Origin: CAYVSF01 sp046482855
GTDB taxonomy: Bacteria > Bacteroidota > Bacteroidia > Bacteroidales > UBA12077
Reading direction: 5' to 3'
NCBI GenBank assembly: GCA_046482855.1
Contig: JAWOEH010000084.1
Span: 1 to 27,899, forward strand
Length of the DNA: 27,899 bases
Position numbers and translations under genes: made by a program. How positions within the stretch are numbered: position 1 is the first letter of the stretch; each line of letters opens with the position of its first letter. Positions 24,443 to 27,899 of the stretch are shown here, piece after piece. The notes beneath the pieces are model-generated. The model worked only from the letters and a program-made list of their open reading frames with translations, searched no databases and was not told the DNA's origin.

Positions 24443-25420
24443 TTTCTGTGCTAATAGCCATTCGGCTATTTGAATGGTATTTGTAGCGGCTCCCTTTCGA
24501 AGGTTATCGGCGACAACCCACATGTTCAGTCCTTGCTCATGGGAAGTATCACGACGCAATCGGCCAATAAATACCTCCTCTTTCCCGGCGACAAAACGCG
24601 GCATCGGGTAGATACTGTCTTTGGGACTGTCTTGCACAACCAGCCCTTTCTGCTGGCTTAATAATGCTTTTACGGCATTCAACTCAAAAGGCTTCGCCAA
24701 TTCCAGGTTAACCGACTCGGAGTGCCCTCCCTCCACAGGTACACGCACGGCAGTACAAGTAACGCGAATGGAACTATCCAGGATTTTATGGGTTTCGTTC
24801 ACCACCTTCATTTCCTCCTTGGTGTAATCATTCTCCAGAAATACATCGCAGTGGGGCAAACAATTCTTATCGATAGGATAAGGATAAGCCATCGCGCCGG
24901 TAATCCCCGAGCGTTCATTATTTAATTGTTCAACAGCCTTTATTCCCGAACCTGTGATGGACTGATAGGTGGAAACAATCATCCGCTCGATGCCATAGAC
25001 CCGGTGAATGGGTGCAACAGCAGCCAACAGTTGAATAGTTGAACAATTCGGATTGGCTATAATTTTGTCCATTGGCGTAAGCAGATGGCCGTTAACCTCA
25101 GGAATTATCAGAGGTTTCTCAGGATCCATTCGCCAGGCCGAAGAGTTATCAATCACCACAGCTCCGGCATCGGCAAACTGAGGAGCATATTTTAAGGAGA
25201 TATCGCTTCCGGCAGAGAAAAGAGCAATATCCGGCATTTTGCTTATAGCCTCTTCTACTGAAATCACAACCACCTCCTGTCCTCGAAAAGGGAGTTTGGT
25301 GCCGGCCGATCGGGGCGATGCTGCCACGATAAGCTCATCTACCGGAAATTCCCGCTCCTGAAGAACCTCTAACATAATGCGCCCCACCAACCCTGTGGCG
25401 CCAACTACAGCTACTTTCAT
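24434..25420 (-). CDS. asd: Aspartate-semialdehyde dehydrogenase
   Basis: The 328-residue enzyme reduces aspartyl-4-phosphate to aspartate semialdehyde with NADPH, the branch point to lysine/diaminopimelate, threonine, methionine and isoleucine. NADP-binding GATGLVGRIMLEVLQ is at the N-terminus. The catalytic cysteine is Cys126 in NPNCSTIQ, and VPVEGGHSESVN (~220-230) carries the substrate-binding and catalytic histidine region. The length is typical. No lysC/thrA is adjacent, so it is probably expressed alone from the promoter just upstream. Confidence 0.96.
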   Translation of the reverse strand: MKVAVVGATGLVGRIMLEVLQEREFPVDELIVAASPRSAGTKLPFRGQEVVVISVEEAISKMPDIALFSAGSDISLKYAPQFADAGAVVIDNSSAWRMDPEKPLIIPEVNGHLLTPMDKIIANPNCSTIQLLAAVAPIHRVYGIERMIVSTYQSITGSGIKAVEQLNNERSGITGAMAYPYPIDKNCLPHCDVFLENDYTKEEMKVVNETHKILDSSIRVTCTAVRVPVEGGHSESVNLELAKPFELNAVKALLSQQKGLVVQDSPKDSIYPMPRFVAGKEEVFIGRLRRDTSHEQGLNMWVVADNLRKGAATNTIQIAEWLLAQKLI

Positions 25421-25464
25421 AACTTCCTGTTTTTATTGATTTTGATGCCGGTTATTTGTAACTT

Positions 25465-25472
25465 CAAAGATA
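25465..25472 (-). promoter_or_regulatory. -7 element for asd
   Basis: On the minus strand TATCTTTG (25472-25465) matches TAnnTTTG exactly, 45 bp before the asd ATG. It is the same octamer as at rpsP. No clear -33 was identified. Confidence 0.5.
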
Positions 25473-25488
25473 AACAATCTACCCGGAA

Positions 25489-27899
25489 ATGAAGCATCTC
25501 CTATTCATTAGCTTTTGTTTTGTCGCCCTCCTCAGTGCAGGTCAAGTCAATGAAACATTTGAAGAGGGCTTCCCCTCGGAAGCTCTTATATTTCCGTCAG
25601 ACAGATGGGCAATAAGCACAGAACTTCCCCTGGCCGGGGAGGCTTCATTGCATCATATTTTTGATAACAGCGATGCCGGCAACGATGCAATTTCGTGGCC
25701 CTATAACACAACACTTGAATCTACCCCATTGGTTTGGGAGTTTCTGGTGCGATACAATTACAACCCCTCTTCGGGCAATCATTGGGCCTTTTACCTGGCA
25801 AGCAGCGAAAATGCCGAACAGATGAGTTTGGAACAAATTGCCGATGGGCTTGTACTGGGAGTGAATCTCTCTGGAAGCGATGATACACTCAGGATTTGGG
25901 AAGTTGCCGACGGCAGCTATACACCCTGGCTCTCCACAACTGTAAACTGGCAGGACGATTTTGAAAAGGGAGCCCCCATCGCATTAAAAGTAGCTTTATC
26001 GAAAGAGAGCAGGCTCTCGGTACATATCAACCCTTCGGGAGAACAAGGCCTGGTTGAGGAAGTAGGGAGTAAAGAACTAAGCCGGCGTATTGAAACGCAA
26101 TACATAGGATTTGCCTATACCTATACCTCCAGTGCCGATCAATTGCTGTGGATCGATAACCTTTATTGTGGCCCTCCGGTTGCCGATACTGTAGCTCCGT
26201 ATCTTTCCGACTGGAAAGTTATCTCCGATTCCTCTCTGCAGCTCAGTTTTTCCGAGCTAATGAACCAAGAGTCATTACACCGGAAAGAGAACTACCAATT
26301 TCTTACATCCACACATCAAATTACCGAGATCTTTACGAATGGAGAAACTCCTACATCAGTAACCCTGGAAGTATCGCCTGAAATTGAAGAAAATCGCCTT
26401 TACAACCTGCAATTATCTTCCCTTGAAGATCTTGCCGGCAACACAATACATGATACCCTTATCAGTTTTGTTCGTACAAAACTACACGCTTATGATTTAG
26501 TTTTTAATGAGTTCATGGTTGATCCCTCACCACCTGTTGGCTTACCAGAGAAAGAATTCATAGAACTTCACAATTTGCTTCCTTTTCCTGTATCGCTTGA
26601 GGATATGGAATTGGAAATAAATGGTCGTTATCACTCATTGCCGCCGGTAACAATCGACAGTGCGGGCTTCCTAATAATCACGGCGCAGGAAGATACAGCC
26701 CTCTTTTCAAATTACGGCGACGTTTTAGGCATTCCTGCCCTGAGTGCTTTAACCAATACAAGTGGATGCATTATTTTACGGGACACAGCCAGAACTGTTC
26801 TGGATTCTGTAGCCTACTATAGTTTCTGGTATCACAATAACGAGAAAGCCGATGGAGGGTGGAGTCTGGAAAGAATAGATCCGGAAAACACCTGTGGCGG
26901 AAGCACAAATTGGCAAGCCTCAACAGATCTTATCGGGGGAACACCCGGGCAAAAGAATGCCTGTGCACAACCCAATATAGATACAATAAGCCCCAAACTT
27001 GTTGAATGGTATCTGGTTTCGCCGGTACAACTAAATATTTGCTTTAGCGAACCGGTTCACCTTGGACTACATACAGCCGAGGGAGGCATCCGCCTGAATG
27101 GCAACGCTCCCAAATACCTGCATACCGATGAACAGGCAATGAATTATGTAGTTATTCTGAACGACACCCTGCAATCGCCTTCCAATAACTCCTTGCACTT
27201 AGAGCGAATTCCTGATTTCTGCAACAACCTACTGACAGATACTACCATAACCATATCCTACTATGCCCCATCGTTCGGCGATGTTGTACTATCTGAGTTG
27301 ATGTCGGATCCCGATCCATCGCAAGGTCTCCCAGCCGTGGAGTATACCGAACTATTCAATGCCTCAGCGTATCCGGTACAATTGAAGGGTTTTGTGCTGA
27401 CAGTAGGCAGTAATGCCGCTGAGTTACCCACATACCTGCTCATGCCCGGAGAATACCTGGCTTTGTCGAGGGAGTCACTGCAGCCAGCCCACATATATAA
27501 TAGTGTGGCAGTTGCAGGGTTTCCCACTTTACCCAATACGGAAACCACTCTGGAATTGTGGAGTGCACAAAATGAATTATTGCACTGGGTAAGTTATACG
27601 GTCGATTGGCATGAAACAGAAAGCAAAAAAGAGGGCGGATGGTCGTTGGAGATGAAGAATACCCATTTACCCTGCAAGCAGGCATCCAATTGGGGATCTT
27701 CCAACGATAAAAAAGGGGGAACACCGGGAGTGGCCAATAGTATAGAACACAATATGCCCGATAACCACGCTCCAAAACTAACAGAGGTCACACCCACCGA
27801 CAGCCTTCACCTGTGGGTTCAATTTTCGGAACCCATGGCCCGAAAAGAGATATCCACCTCCCTCTTTTCCATAGCCAACTATGGCGGAACCATTGAACA
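25489..27899 (+). CDS. Large secreted lamin-tail-domain (LTD) protein (3' partial)
   Basis: The frame is open from the ATG at 25489 to the window end (803 codons), so the stop lies outside. A signal peptide spans ~1-18 (MKHLLFISFCFVALLSAGQ). Residues ~20-230 look like a jelly-roll/LamG-like carbohydrate- or protein-binding domain (FEEGFPSEALIFPSDRWAIS...QLLWIDNLYCGPP). Three bacterial Ig-like (Big_5/SbsA-type) segments start near 237, 496 and 760 with the pattern APxL...FSE-x-M/V. Two LTD domains are at ~335-490 (FNEFMVDPSPPVGLPEKEFI...GGTPGQKN) and ~597-750 (LSELMSDPDPSQGLPAVEYT...GGTPGVAN). Such proteins are exported in Bacteroidota, often by type IX secretion; any C-terminal sorting domain is out of view. 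Divergent from asd with a 68-bp gap. Confidence 0.88.
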   Translation, partial: MKHLLFISFCFVALLSAGQVNETFEEGFPSEALIFPSDRWAISTELPLAGEASLHHIFDNSDAGNDAISWPYNTTLESTPLVWEFLVRYNYNPSSGNHWAFYLASSENAEQMSLEQIADGLVLGVNLSGSDDTLRIWEVADGSYTPWLSTTVNWQDDFEKGAPIALKVALSKESRLSVHINPSGEQGLVEEVGSKELSRRIETQYIGFAYTYTSSADQLLWIDNLYCGPPVADTVAPYLSDWKVISDSSLQLSFSELMNQESLHRKENYQFLTSTHQITEIFTNGETPTSVTLEVSPEIEENRLYNLQLSSLEDLAGNTIHDTLISFVRTKLHAYDLVFNEFMVDPSPPVGLPEKEFIELHNLLPFPVSLEDMELEINGRYHSLPPVTIDSAGFLIITAQEDTALFSNYGDVLGIPALSALTNTSGCIILRDTARTVLDSVAYYSFWYHNNEKADGGWSLERIDPENTCGGSTNWQASTDLIGGTPGQKNACAQPNIDTISPKLVEWYLVSPVQLNICFSEPVHLGLHTAEGGIRLNGNAPKYLHTDEQAMNYVVILNDTLQSPSNNSLHLERIPDFCNNLLTDTTITISYYAPSFGDVVLSELMSDPDPSQGLPAVEYTELFNASAYPVQLKGFVLTVGSNAAELPTYLLMPGEYLALSRESLQPAHIYNSVAVAGFPTLPNTETTLELWSAQNELLHWVSYTVDWHETESKKEGGWSLEMKNTHLPCKQASNWGSSNDKKGGTPGVANSIEHNMPDNHAPKLTEVTPTDSLHLWVQFSEPMARKEISTSLFSIANYGGTIE

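Noticed and set aside
24453..24470. AATAGCC/GGCTATT hairpin after hflX as a terminator
   Set aside because: It lies within the asd coding sequence and lacks a T tract on either strand, so a terminator call is not justified.

Overview
The window is a chromosomal segment of a Bacteroidota bacterium. The evidence is several TAnnTTTG-type -7 promoter elements, two Bacteroidota-style TonB proteins with the N-terminal KANLE and FEWSSTDK signatures, an S16 ribosomal protein with a long Ala/Glu/Lys tail, secreted GIN-domain and lamin-tail-domain proteins, and a DnaE1-type polymerase. A marine or sediment Marinilabiliales/Bacteroidales-like host is plausible but cannot be proven here.

Positions 1-13355 are mostly core genome. 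They hold the 3' part of a Sua5/TsaC-type tRNA threonylcarbamoyladenosine gene, a secreted GIN-domain protein, a membrane CapD/WbpM-type UDP-sugar 4,6-dehydratase followed directly by a hotdog thioesterase, a leftward rpsP-rimM pair, dnaE, trxA with a clear terminator, and a tightly overlapping radC-hypothetical-upp operon closed by a terminator. Two secreted proteins follow: a MORN-repeat lipoprotein and an unrecognised protein built from about ten ~35-residue repeats.

Positions 13570-23129 form an accessory block bounded by two paralogous tonB genes, both 229 codons and in the same orientation. Between them lie a 263-bp nested inverted-repeat element abutting a group II intron domain V-like hairpin, then a complete type I restriction-modification operon in the order hsdM-rhuM-hsdS-hsdR. 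Its genes overlap by 4, 8 and 1 bp. A 380-bp non-coding stretch with REP-like palindromes follows, then tRNA-Ala(GGC) on the minus strand. The R-M operon has two unusual features: a RhuM-family gene inside it that carries a perfect 12+12-bp palindrome, and four tandem 12-bp repeats encoding TAEL-type spacer repeats in hsdS. Repeats of this kind change the DNA target of type IC enzymes when their number changes. The promoter region of hsdM contains nested operator-like inverted repeats.

Positions 23249-27899 return to core genes: hflX, then asd converging on it, then the first ~803 codons of a large secreted lamin-tail-domain protein that runs off the window.

The most interesting candidates are the RhuM-containing, repeat-tunable type I system with its operator-like promoter, and the foldback element with the orphan domain V-like hairpin beside it.
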